Assembly: GCA_965246855.1 (NCBI GenBank)
Contig: CBDFFP010000005.1
Location: forward strand, 124,001 to 188,000
Length of the DNA stretch: 64,000 bases
Direction of reading: 5' to 3'
From: UBA1952 sp965246855
Lineage (GTDB): Bacteria > Bacteroidota > Bacteroidia > Chitinophagales > Chitinophagaceae
Notes under the pieces: generated by a model
Told to the model about the DNA's origin: nothing
The model's database searches: none
What the model saw: only the letters and a program-made list of their open reading frames with translations
Made by a program: the position numbers and the translations under genes
Shown here: positions 48,833 through 56,584 of the stretch, piece after piece
Position numbering within the stretch: position 1 is the first letter of the stretch
How the letters are laid out: every line of letters begins with the position of its first letter

Positions 48833-49333
48833 GTGAAACTTTATAAACGCCAACTCAAGAGCCTTGAAGACCTGAAACGAGAAAAAGTGCTTTTGGAATA
48901 CGTGAAAGGCGAGCACGACGCTGCCGATTTATTCTCGGTGGAAGGTCTTAAAAAAGGCAAGAAGGCGAAGAAGGATTTAAGCACCGACGATGCGCCGTCT
49001 AACGGAATTGCGAGTATGCTGATGAGCCTTGCCGGTCTCGGCTCTGGTACAGACACCACGGGCAGTTTGATGCCTTTTCTGGATGCCGGAAATCCAACGC
49101 TGAAACTGGCTTCCAACCTGCTTCCCAAAAAGCAGTTGAAAAGCATTTTCTGGGAAATTGTAACGGGCTACCTCAAGTGGCGCGCGGTGGAAGGCGGCAT
49201 CTGGCTGGTGAAGAAAGGCATTGAAAACTATAAAGAGAAAAAGCGCTTCGCCAAAGAAGCCGAATACTACGACCCGCGCTTGCAGCGCCGCCACATCCGG
49301 GTGAAAAAGAAAAAACTATTCGGGATTTTTTGA
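48833..49333 (+). CDS. Third protein of the YtxH/holin-like operon, unknown function
   Basis: The 166-residue protein starts with GTG 48833 (KLYKRQLKSLEDLKREKVLL). It has a charged helical N-terminus, a KKGKKAKK stretch, a less polar middle (NGIASMLMSLAGLGS; WRAVEGGIWLVKKGIENYKE) and a basic end RRHIRVKKKKLFGIF. It resembles the conserved third gene of YtxH/holin operons, of unknown role. A terminator follows. Confidence 0.75.
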   Translation: MKLYKRQLKSLEDLKREKVLLEYVKGEHDAADLFSVEGLKKGKKAKKDLSTDDAPSNGIASMLMSLAGLGSGTDTTGSLMPFLDAGNPTLKLASNLLPKKQLKSIFWEIVTGYLKWRAVEGGIWLVKKGIENYKEKKRFAKEAEYYDPRLQRRHIRVKKKKLFGIF

Positions 49334-49342
49334 GCCGGAAAC

Positions 49343-49375
49343 AAAAAGGACGCGCTTGTGAAATGCGTCCTTTTT
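49343..49375. terminator. Bidirectional intrinsic terminator
   Basis: AAAAAGGACGC and GCGTCCTTTTT pair around an 11-base loop. It serves the 48833 gene and the convergent 49379 gene. Confidence 0.85.
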
Positions 49376-49378
49376 CTT

Positions 49379-50158
49379 TCATTCAGTTTTTACGTAGATA
49401 CCATCAATATCTGCATTAAATCCAAACCAGCCGCCGCAATAAGCTTTTGATTTGATGTAAACGAAGTCTTTGTAGAACTTAACTCTAAACTCGCAATCAT
49501 CACTGCCGGGTATTTTGTATTTAAAACTGCTTCCTTCAAAAGAGATTGTATCTCTTTCAACTTCTGCAATATTGGGACCTCTCTCAACATTTGTGAGCGA
49601 AAGGATGTATAAGGCAGCCTTCCCCTCTTGTACCTTATTAAACTCAAAAACCCCGTTGTAACCATCTGTACTGTATTGGTAATGATAAGTACCAAAAACA
49701 TCTTTTGAAGCTGCACCAATTGATGGGCTGTTCATCAGAGTATCTTTTGGGATAAGGTCTAAGCTTAATTTTTTTCGTGTTTTGGGAGAAAACCAACTAC
49801 CATTAAAAGAATTTTCTGTAATTTTTCCACTAAAGATACCTGTAATGTTGCCCGTTTTATCAAACTCCAATAGCCTGCATGTCTTGTCTTCTTCAATGTT
49901 GCCAATAATCTGAATAGGCTTCCGGTTTTTGGTATTCAGATAAATGACCTCTCCTACTACTAAATTGCTATCAAATTGGTAATGCAGGAAAATAGGAATC
50001 TTCTGATTGAGGGTTCCTGTCCAACAGATTTCCTTTTTGCTCTGAATAGGAATGTTGGGAGAAAATTCTACACGCTTTGAGTGAACGTCGTTTGTCTTTT
50101 GCTGCTGACTACTACAAGAAATAGCCATCACTACAAAAATAAAGAACAAGCCTCTCAT
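49379..50158 (-). CDS. A+T-rich lipoprotein of unknown function
   Basis: Starting at ATG 50158 the 259-residue product has a lipoprotein signal (MRGLFFIFVVMAISCSSQQQ; lipobox AISC). The body is beta-rich (IPIFLHYQFDSNLVVGEVIY; RLLEFDKTGNITGIFSGKIT; GTYHYQYSTDGYNGVFEFNK). Three hand-counted 60-base blocks gave 28%, 35% and 45% G+C, well below its neighbours, and codon use is A/T-ended. This suggests recent acquisition. I do not recognise a family. Confidence 0.78.
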   Translation of the reverse strand: MRGLFFIFVVMAISCSSQQQKTNDVHSKRVEFSPNIPIQSKKEICWTGTLNQKIPIFLHYQFDSNLVVGEVIYLNTKNRKPIQIIGNIEEDKTCRLLEFDKTGNITGIFSGKITENSFNGSWFSPKTRKKLSLDLIPKDTLMNSPSIGAASKDVFGTYHYQYSTDGYNGVFEFNKVQEGKAALYILSLTNVERGPNIAEVERDTISFEGSSFKYKIPGSDDCEFRVKFYKDFVYIKSKAYCGGWFGFNADIDGIYVKTE

Positions 50159-50256
50159 TGATATTAGGATGTGATTCTTATACCGGTGTGTCCGCAAATC
50201 TTTAGCGAAAAATCTGCGGAAATTTCAGCGCTATCCTGCAGGAAAAACTGGAATAT

Positions 50257-51066
50257 CTATGCTTCCGGTTTATGCAGCGCCAAGAGCGGAATGCGACTTT
50301 GACCTGCCAGCGCCAGCGTGTGACTTTTGTGGAAAAGACCGCTCCAAAAACCGTATTCGCCCGGCACAACTGCCATCCAGTCAGCACCGCTTTCAGGTAC
50401 AAAATGTAACAAAGCGTCGTCCACTTTCTCGCCGTTGCGGATGTTGTGGTAGGTAGGTTGGAAAGGAGAAAGAACTTCCTGCAAAGTAGCGGCAAGCGGC
50501 ACGTCTGCATCCACCGTTACGACCTGCAAAGTCGCGCCGGTAAGCCGAAGCAAATCTCCAAGCTGCGCTGCCGGAAAGCTTTCGCCTTTCTGGTCCGGGC
50601 GCAAAGCAAGAACAATGTTTTTCACAGGATGGAAAGCGCAATCCTGCGGCACGGCCAGCACGTTGTGGTGGGCTTCCCGCAGCACGTCGAGATTAGAATT
50701 GTCTTCCCACCAGTCGTTGACATTCTCCGCATTGACGCCCAAAACAATCAGACTTCCCGCGTGGCTTTTTTCTTCGTCTAAAACCGCCTCCGGCTCCAGG
50801 AGCGCGAGGCGCGAAGTGGTAACTACCTGCGGATACTGCGATTGATATTCTGCCGTTATCTTTTGCAGGTTTTCAAAGGCCAGCCCCTGCGCGTTCTCTG
50901 CCGGAAGCATGGCCCCGGAAAAATCATCGGGCATATAAATCAAGGGCGCGTCATAGACATGTACCAGCACGACGGGCAGCTTTTTTTCCATCGCCAGCGC
51001 ATATCCATAAACAGCAGCGTTGCGGGATTCAGACGTGAAGTCGGTGAGTATAATGATGCTTTCCAT
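50257..51066 (-). CDS. Two-domain universal stress protein
   Basis: The 269-residue protein holds two USP domains. Domain 1 (1 to about 145): MESIIILTDFTSESRNAAVY, LPVVLVHVYDAPL, SHAGSLIVLGVNAENVNDWW and a C-terminal NVLAVPQDC. Domain 2 (146-269): VKNIVLALRPDQKGESFPAA and LALAGQSRIPLLALHKPEA. The G-2x-G-9x-G(S/T) ATP loop is not evident in either domain, so it may be a non-ATP-binding type. Tandem USPs act in stress survival. Confidence 0.85.
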   Translation of the reverse strand: MESIIILTDFTSESRNAAVYGYALAMEKKLPVVLVHVYDAPLIYMPDDFSGAMLPAENAQGLAFENLQKITAEYQSQYPQVVTTSRLALLEPEAVLDEEKSHAGSLIVLGVNAENVNDWWEDNSNLDVLREAHHNVLAVPQDCAFHPVKNIVLALRPDQKGESFPAAQLGDLLRLTGATLQVVTVDADVPLAATLQEVLSPFQPTYHNIRNGEKVDDALLHFVPESGADWMAVVPGEYGFWSGLFHKSHTLALAGQSRIPLLALHKPEA

Positions 51067-51140
51067 AAGGCAGAAGATTAGAGCTGGGAAGGTAGGGGAT
51101 TGGTCAAAAGCCTGTTGACTTTTCTCCGGCAGGAGAATAC

Positions 51141-53069
51141 CTAAGCATTCACCGCCGATTTTAATACTGGATGCAACTGCCGCACCGCCGCCGCAATGCC
51201 CTCGGCGTCATAGCCGCATTCGTGGTGAAGCTGCTCCGGCGTTCCATGTTCCACCAAGCGGTCTGGAATGCCTAGCATTTCTACCTGCGGATGATAGCCG
51301 TGCTCATTGAACCATTCCAGCACTGCGGAGCCAAAACCGCCCACAATAGTGCCGTCTTCCACGGTAATGATTTTGGAAAATTTCCGCCCGATTTCATCCA
51401 GCATTACGCCATCCAGTGGCTTCACAAAACGCAGGTCGTAATGTGCCGGACGAAGCCCTTCTTCCAAGAGCTTTTCACAGGCTTTCACAGCGAAATTTCC
51501 GGGATGCCCGATCGTGAGAATCGCTACTTCTTCGCCTTCCTGAATGGTGCGGCCCGTGCCAGTTTCCATTTTCTCAAACGGCGTGCGCCATTGCGGCATT
51601 ACGCCCTGCCCGCGCGGATAACGAATAGAATACGGCAGCGTGTTTTCGTCCAGCTGCGCGGTGTACATCATGTTGCGCAGCTCGCTCTCATTCATCGGCG
51701 CGGCCACAATCAGGTTGGGGATGCAGCGCATGTACGCCAAGTCGTAGCAACCGTGGTGCGTTGGCCCGTCGTCGCCCACCAATCCGGCGCGATCCAGACA
51801 GAAAATCACCGGAAGCTTCTGAATCGCCACGTCGTGAATCACCATGTCGTAGGCGCGCTGCATAAACGTGGAGTAGATGTTGCAGAACACCTTCATTCCC
51901 TGCGTCGCCAGTCCGGCAGAAAGCGTTACGGCGTGCTGCTCAGCAATGCCTACGTCTAATGCGCGGTCGGGCATCACTTCCATCATGTACTTCATGGAGC
52001 AGCCGCTCGGCATGGCCGGGGTGATGCCCATGATTTTGGGGTTCATCTCCGCCAGTTCCACCAGCGTGTGACCGAAAACGTCCTGGTATTTCGGCGGCTC
52101 CGGCTGCGTGGGTTTCTTCTTGTTGATGATACCCGTAATCTTGTCAAACGTGCCCGGCGCGTGCCACAGCGTTTGATCTTTCTCCGCCAGTTCGTAGCCT
52201 TTTCCTTTCACGGTTTTGATGTGCAGGAGCTTCGGGCCGGGCAGATTTTTCAATTGCTCCAGCGTGTCCACAAGGCCGGTTACATTGTGGCCGTCAATAG
52301 GACCGAAGTAGCGCATTCCCAGTGCTTCAAATAGGTTAGAAGTCTTGCTGAAAACGCCCTTCACGCTTGCCTCAATCTTGGAAGCCATTTGCCGCATATA
52401 GCGTGGCTTCGGGCCTTTGCCCAGGATTTTCCACACGTCGTCGCGCATCTTGTTCCAGAGCGGCGAGGTGGAGATTTGCGTCAGGTATTCCTTCAACGCG
52501 CCCACGTTCTGGTCGATGCTCATGTTGTTATCGTTGAGGATAACGATGAGGTTGGAGCCGGAAACGCCCGCGTGGTTCAGGGCTTCAAAAGGCAGTCCTG
52601 CCGTCATGGCGCCATCGCCGATAATGGCTACGTGCTGGCGGGTTTTGTTGCCTTGCAGGTTGGATGCAATCGCCATTCCCAAAGCTGCCGAAATAGAGGT
52701 GCTGGAATGGCCCACGCCAAAGGCATCATACTCGCTTTCGCTGCGCTTGGGGAAGCCGGAAAGGCCGCCATACTTGCGGTTGGTGTGGAAAACTTTCCGC
52801 CGTCCGGTGAGGATTTTATGGCCATAGGCCTGGTGTCCTACGTCCCACACAAGCTGGTCGTCGGGGGTATTGAAAACATAGTGCAGCGCCACCGAAAGCT
52901 CCACCACGCCGAGGCTCGCGCCAAAGTGACCGCCATGAACGCTCACGCAGTCCACAATAAACTGGCGCAGCTCGTCGCTCACCTGCGGCAACTGGGCTTT
53001 CTCCAACCGTTTAAGGTCGGCAGGAAATTCTATTTGCGACAGCAGCGGACCAGCGGGTATTTCTTGCAT
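51141..53069 (-). CDS. dxs: 1-deoxy-D-xylulose-5-phosphate synthase
   Basis: Dxs joins pyruvate and glyceraldehyde 3-phosphate in the first step of the MEP isoprenoid pathway, using thiamine diphosphate. ATG 53069 gives 642 residues. Landmarks: VWDVGHQAYGHKILTGRRKV, HSSTSISAALGMAIA, IGDGAMTAGLPFEALNHAGV, ILNDNNMSIDQNVGALKEYL, and DVGIAEQHAVTLSAGLATQG with the catalytic Glu. The open frame starts at 53108, but that lies in the -7 box. A GTG at 53084 is an alternative start. Confidence 0.97.
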   Translation of the reverse strand: MQEIPAGPLLSQIEFPADLKRLEKAQLPQVSDELRQFIVDCVSVHGGHFGASLGVVELSVALHYVFNTPDDQLVWDVGHQAYGHKILTGRRKVFHTNRKYGGLSGFPKRSESEYDAFGVGHSSTSISAALGMAIASNLQGNKTRQHVAIIGDGAMTAGLPFEALNHAGVSGSNLIVILNDNNMSIDQNVGALKEYLTQISTSPLWNKMRDDVWKILGKGPKPRYMRQMASKIEASVKGVFSKTSNLFEALGMRYFGPIDGHNVTGLVDTLEQLKNLPGPKLLHIKTVKGKGYELAEKDQTLWHAPGTFDKITGIINKKKPTQPEPPKYQDVFGHTLVELAEMNPKIMGITPAMPSGCSMKYMMEVMPDRALDVGIAEQHAVTLSAGLATQGMKVFCNIYSTFMQRAYDMVIHDVAIQKLPVIFCLDRAGLVGDDGPTHHGCYDLAYMRCIPNLIVAAPMNESELRNMMYTAQLDENTLPYSIRYPRGQGVMPQWRTPFEKMETGTGRTIQEGEEVAILTIGHPGNFAVKACEKLLEEGLRPAHYDLRFVKPLDGVMLDEIGRKFSKIITVEDGTIVGGFGSAVLEWFNEHGYHPQVEMLGIPDRLVEHGTPEQLHHECGYDAEGIAAAVRQLHPVLKSAVNA

Positions 53070-53105
53070 CTCGGGAATCTTCACAAATTTTTTGGGACGT
53101 AGCGG

Positions 53106-53113
53106 CAAAAATA
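53106..53113 (-). promoter_or_regulatory. -7 promoter box for dxs
   Basis: Minus-strand TATTTTTG fits TAnnTTTG exactly, 36 bases before the ATG at 53069. Confidence 0.6.
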
Positions 53114-53114
53114 A

Positions 53115-53142
53115 GGGTTAGGCGTTTGGGGTTAGGCGTTCC
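53115..53142. repeat. 14-bp direct repeat (2 x 7), two copies
   Basis: GGGTTAGGCGTTTG then GGGTTAGGCGTTCC, directly upstream of the dxs promoter box in the divergent spacer. Confidence 0.7.
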
Positions 53143-53255
53143 GGGTTCCCTGCCTATAAACGGACTTCTGTGGGTTTTAGTTTGGGGGGCTCCCTCAAAA
53201 GACTTGCGGAGTCTATCAACGTGCTGTCCGAAGACTCCACAAGTCGCTCCCTTCC

Positions 53256-53263
53256 TACTTTCG
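53256..53263 (+). promoter_or_regulatory. -7 promoter box for the CPBP gene, at the start codon
   Basis: TACTTTCG ends five bases before GTG 53269 in a TTCGCCCCTGTG context. The frame is open upstream to 53170, but the box makes that unlikely. Confidence 0.55.
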
Positions 53264-53268
53264 CCCCT

Positions 53269-54216
53269 GTGCCTACTCACCCGCTTTTCCGTGTGCGCTA
53301 TTGGCGCGCCTATCCCTGGCCGTTGCAGCTTCTGTTGCTTTTGCTGTTGGTCTTCACATTTGCATCGCTGTTCACGGCCATTGCCCTTGTTGTGGTTCCG
53401 GCCCTCACTGGCCATTCCGTAGCCGACACGGCGGGCGTTTCCAAAGACAGTCCGCGCAGCCTGATTAACGCGGCGCTCTTGGGACAGGCACTCACCCACG
53501 CGGGCATCTTCCTCCTTCCCGCCTTGCTCTATGCCTATCTCTCCCACCCTGCGCCGGGAGGCTATCTGGGGCTGCGCAAGCCGGGAAGACTGATGCAATG
53601 GCTTCTGGTTCCGGGCTGTATTCTGGGCGCGGCACCGGTGTTTTTGTGGATGGATGCCTTTGCGCGGAAGTGGAGTTCCGGGGCCGCGCAGGAAACCAAT
53701 GACCGGCTGACGGAGGCTTTTGTTTCCACCCAAACCAGTACCCAACTGGCGCTCTCGCTGCTCGTCGTGGCGCTGCTGCCGGCGCTGGGCGAAGAGACTT
53801 TCTTCCGGGGCGTTCTGTATCGTTTCATAGCTAAACGCGCGGTTTCGAGCTGGGTTCCGGTGGTGGCTTCGGCGGCATTCTTTACGGTGGTTCACTACAA
53901 TCCTTCCGGGCTGGCAGCTATCTTTTTGGCGGGCGTGTTGTTTGCGCTTTTCTATCAACTTACCGGCTCGCTGTGGCCGGGCATTGCGGCGCATTTCCTT
54001 TACAATGGCGCGCAGGTGGTGGCCATCCACTACGCGCAGGCGCGGCCCGCGCTGATAACGTCTTTGGAGAAAGGGGAAATCCCGCTGTCTTTTGTGCTGG
54101 TTGGATTGCTGTTGTTCTCCCTTTGCTTTTATCTGCTTTGGAGAACGCGCACGCCGCTCCCTCCCGGCTGGGCGCTGGATGAAGATGCGCCGCAGGAAGC
54201 ATCTTTGCAGCCTTAA
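53269..54216 (+). CDS. CPBP family intramembrane metalloprotease
   Basis: The 315-residue protein has about eight membrane segments and the CPBP (Abi) motifs: EETFFRGVLYRFIAK (EExxxR), FFTVVHYNPSGLA (FxxxH) and IAAHFLYNGAQ (HxxxN). Such proteases cut within membranes, like Rce1. GTG 53269 is the start (PTHPLFRVRYWRAYPWPLQL). It lies 18 bases upstream of cdsA and is probably its operon partner. Confidence 0.92.
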   Translation: MPTHPLFRVRYWRAYPWPLQLLLLLLLVFTFASLFTAIALVVVPALTGHSVADTAGVSKDSPRSLINAALLGQALTHAGIFLLPALLYAYLSHPAPGGYLGLRKPGRLMQWLLVPGCILGAAPVFLWMDAFARKWSSGAAQETNDRLTEAFVSTQTSTQLALSLLVVALLPALGEETFFRGVLYRFIAKRAVSSWVPVVASAAFFTVVHYNPSGLAAIFLAGVLFALFYQLTGSLWPGIAAHFLYNGAQVVAIHYAQARPALITSLEKGEIPLSFVLVGLLLFSLCFYLLWRTRTPLPPGWALDEDAPQEASLQP

Positions 54217-54234
54217 ACCACTTCCCCTCCTGTT

Positions 54235-55110
54235 TTGGCTTTAGACCTTAAAACGCTTCTTACCCGCACCGGCTCGGCGATTGTTTTCGGCGCGGTGATG
54301 CTGGCCGGGCTGATTGGTCCGCTGTGGATTTTCTGTCTGCTCCTGCTCCTCATTCACTTCTTGTGTATGCGCGAGTTCTTCAAGCTGTTTGACCGGATGT
54401 CGCGGCGACCTTCCACCACTACCACGCAGTATCTGGCGCAGGCTTTCGGCCTTTTGTTTCTGGGCGCGCTGATGTATTCGCTGCTGCCCAAAATGACGGA
54501 ATGGATAACGCCTTACGAAGGCGGCGGGCACGGCCTTCCCCATCTTTTCTCCCCCTATCTGGTGATGGGGTTGATTCTGTATCCGGCGGTGCTGCTGGTG
54601 CAAACGGCGATCTCGGCGGTGAACAGTCCGCTGGGCGCGGCTACGGCTTTTACGGGGCATCTCTACATCACACTGCCCATCACGCTGCTGCTTTTCCTGC
54701 GCTTGTCGGAGGGTGTTTTCCCGCTCATGCTCATCGCCTGCATCTGGATGAACGACACGTTTGCGTATCTCTGCGGCTCCCTGATTGGGCGCACGCCGCT
54801 GACGCCTATCTCGCCGAAGAAAACATGGGAAGGAACCGGCGGCGGGGCGCTCCTGACGGTGGGCGCGGCCTTTGCCGTAAGCTATTATCTCCCCGATTAT
54901 CCCTACGAACTGACGGTAGGAATGGCCCTCTGCGCGGCAGTGGCCGGTACGCTGGGCGACCTGTTGGAAAGCCGCATGAAGCGCCTTGCCGACCTCAAAG
55001 ACAGCGGCAACATGATGCCTGGTCATGGTGGCGCACTGGATCGCTTTGATTCCCTGCTGGTGGCTACGCCGTTTGCGTTCGGGTATTTGTGGGTGATGGG
55101 ATTGTTGTAG
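54235..55110 (+). CDS. cdsA: Phosphatidate cytidylyltransferase (CDP-diglyceride synthase)
   Basis: The enzyme makes CDP-diacylglycerol from phosphatidate and CTP at the inner membrane. The 291-residue protein has about seven membrane segments; the family signature is PISPKKTWEGTGGGALLTVG and, near the C-terminus, LKDSGNMMPGHGGALDRFDS. TTG 54235 is the start; no ATG fits the conserved N-terminus. The phosphatidylserine decarboxylase gene follows after a repeat-filled gap, giving two steps of phosphatidylethanolamine synthesis side by side. Confidence 0.95.
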   Translation: MALDLKTLLTRTGSAIVFGAVMLAGLIGPLWIFCLLLLLIHFLCMREFFKLFDRMSRRPSTTTTQYLAQAFGLLFLGALMYSLLPKMTEWITPYEGGGHGLPHLFSPYLVMGLILYPAVLLVQTAISAVNSPLGAATAFTGHLYITLPITLLLFLRLSEGVFPLMLIACIWMNDTFAYLCGSLIGRTPLTPISPKKTWEGTGGGALLTVGAAFAVSYYLPDYPYELTVGMALCAAVAGTLGDLLESRMKRLADLKDSGNMMPGHGGALDRFDSLLVATPFAFGYLWVMGLL

Positions 55111-55140
55111 GTTGGAGGGTTGGATGCCTGCAAAATGTGG

Positions 55141-55234
55141 GTCATTCCGAGCGCGGAGCGAGGAATCTCACAACAGGGAAAGATACAGCAGACCAGGCCC
55201 TGCGAAAGTGAGATCCCTCCTGCGTCGGGATGAC
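55141..55234. repeat. Dispersed GTCATTCCGA...TCGGGATGAC palindromic repeat, copy 2
   Basis: Left arm GTCATTCCGAGCGCGGAGCG with AGGAATCTC, right arm GAGATCCCTCCTGCGTCGGG with ATGAC. Copy 1 is at 23475-23566. Confidence 0.85.
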
Positions 55235-55253
55235 CCGCATTGTTACATTCATT

Positions 55254-55428
55254 CCCCACTCCCCACTCCCCACTCCCCACTCCCCACTCCCCACTCCCCA
55301 CTCCCTATTCCCTATTCCCTATTCCCTATTCCCTATTCCCTATTCCCTATTCCCTATTCCCTATTCCCTATTCCCTATTCCCTAATCCCTATTCCCTAAT
55401 CCCTGTTCCCTAATCCCTATTCCCTATT
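55254..55428. repeat. Heptanucleotide array: 6 x CCCCACT then 19 x CCCTATT
   Basis: Six CCCCACT units (55254-55295) pass without a break into 19 CCCTATT units (55296-55428), a few varied to CCCTAAT or CCCTGTT. All 25 units keep the 7-base step. With the dispersed repeat at 55141-55234 this explains the whole 328-base gap between cdsA and psd. The last unit forms half of the psd -7 box. Confidence 0.97.
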
Positions 55429-55432
55429 TTCG
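55425..55432 (+). promoter_or_regulatory. -7 promoter box for psd, built from the last heptamer
   Basis: TATTTTCG ends six bases before ATG 55439; its TATT comes from the last CCCTATT unit. Confidence 0.55.
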
Positions 55433-55438
55433 CCCCCT

Positions 55439-56104
55439 ATGACCCTCCACCGCGAAGGAACCAAATACATCTTGCTGGCTACGCTCCTGTGGGCCGCCAT
55501 TGGCGCTGTTTGCTACGTCTATATCCGCGATGTGCCCCTGCTGTTTTGGGCCATCAACTTTGTCTGCTTTCTGTTTTGGTTGTGGATTGTGTCGTTCTTC
55601 CGCCTTCCGAATCGTGCACTTTCTACGGGCGATAACATCGTGATTTCCCCTGCCGATGGCAAGGTGGTGGTGATAGAAGAAACCTTTGAGCCGGAGTTCT
55701 TTAAGGATAAGCGCCTGCAGGTAAGCATCTTCATGAGTCCCCTCAATGTCCACATCAACCGCGCGCCCATCAAGGGCATCGTGAAGTACATGAAGTACCA
55801 CTCCGGGAAATACCTCGTGGCCTGGCATCCCAAAAGCTCTACCGAGAACGAGCGTACGACGATGGTGATTGAGAATTCGCACGCAACGCTGTTGCTCCGC
55901 CAGATTGCGGGCGCGGTGGCGCGCCGCATTAAATACTACGTGAAGGAAGGACAAACGGTGGAGCAGAATCAGGAGTTTGGCTTTATCCGGTTTGGGTCGC
56001 GGGTGGATGTGTTCTTCCCGATAGGGACGGTGATTGATGTTAAAATTGGAGACACGGTGAAGGGCGGCGTTACAGTTCTGGGGAAAATCGGCGTACTTTC
56101 GTAA
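55439..56104 (+). CDS. psd: Phosphatidylserine decarboxylase, short (archaeal-like) type
   Basis: The enzyme turns phosphatidylserine into phosphatidylethanolamine using a pyruvoyl group. The 221-residue proenzyme has two N-terminal membrane segments, VISPADGKVVVIEE, SIFMSPLNVHINRAPIKGIV, and the self-cleavage site in FGFIRFGSRVDVFFP, where the GS bond is cut to form the pyruvoyl residue. Size and FGSRVD motif fit the short class. ATG lies seven bases after a heptamer array. Confidence 0.96.
   Translation: MTLHREGTKYILLATLLWAAIGAVCYVYIRDVPLLFWAINFVCFLFWLWIVSFFRLPNRALSTGDNIVISPADGKVVVIEETFEPEFFKDKRLQVSIFMSPLNVHINRAPIKGIVKYMKYHSGKYLVAWHPKSSTENERTTMVIENSHATLLLRQIAGAVARRIKYYVKEGQTVEQNQEFGFIRFGSRVDVFFPIGTVIDVKIGDTVKGGVTVLGKIGVLS
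56094..56101 (+). promoter_or_regulatory. -7 promoter box for the small Cys/Lys-rich gene
   Basis: TACTTTCG fits TAnnTTYG and overlaps the last codons of psd, 35 bases before ATG 56137. Confidence 0.5.
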
Positions 56105-56136
56105 CTCATTTCCAATCCCCCACACACTTTTCTACC

Positions 56137-56340
56137 ATGAAAAAACTCACCCTCCTGCTGTCCGGTCTGATGCTTGCTTTTGGTTCTTATGCCGGCGACG
56201 GTAAAGGATGCTGCAAAGGCAAGAAAGAAGCTTGTTCCCAGGAAAAGAAAGAAGCCTGCGCAAAAGGCAAAGGCTGCTGCAAGAAAGGCGGCGAAACCGC
56301 GAAAGCAGATACCAAGACGACAGACACCAAGAAAAAGTAA
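56137..56340 (+). CDS. Small secreted cysteine- and lysine-rich protein
   Basis: The 67-residue product has a signal peptide (MKKLTLLLSGLMLAFGSYA) and a mature part of about 48 residues with GKGCCKGKKEACSQEKKEAC and AKGKGCCKKGGETAKADTKT. Six cysteines, arranged as CC, C, C, CC and spaced by lysines, and two near-copies of GKGCCK suggest an internal duplication. Metal binding or a periplasmic redox role is possible but not shown. It has its own promoter box and terminator. Confidence 0.75.
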   Translation: MKKLTLLLSGLMLAFGSYAGDGKGCCKGKKEACSQEKKEACAKGKGCCKKGGETAKADTKTTDTKKK

Positions 56341-56366
56341 GCGTGCAGTAACCCCCGTCAATGGGT

Positions 56367-56397
56367 AAAGCCCCGGAAAATTTTCCGGGGCTTTTTT
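56367..56397. terminator. Perfect palindromic terminator
   Basis: AAAGCCCCGGAAAA and TTTTCCGGGGCTTT pair with no spare loop, followed by more T. It ends the 56137 transcript. Confidence 0.9.
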
Positions 56398-56468
56398 GTT
56401 GGGTCTATAGCAGATAGAACGCTTCAAATGCCTTCAAAAGAAGTAGGAGAAGAATGGCTTGTTTTAGC

Positions 56469-56501
56469 AGAACGCCTGCCTCTAAACGAGGCAGGCGTTC
56501 T
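56469..56501. repeat. 14-bp perfect hairpin without T-tract
   Basis: AGAACGCCTGCCTC and GAGGCAGGCGTTCT enclose TAAAC. Neither strand has a clear T-run after it. It lies between the convergent 56137 and 56585 genes; nothing else was seen between 56400 and 56584. Confidence 0.75.
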
Positions 56502-56584
56502 TGTATAAAGCACTTTCGGGAATAGAGCGGCGAATGGAAAAAGCACTCCGGCTCCTTCCCTTTTTAGGGTTGGCAGCACTAGTG

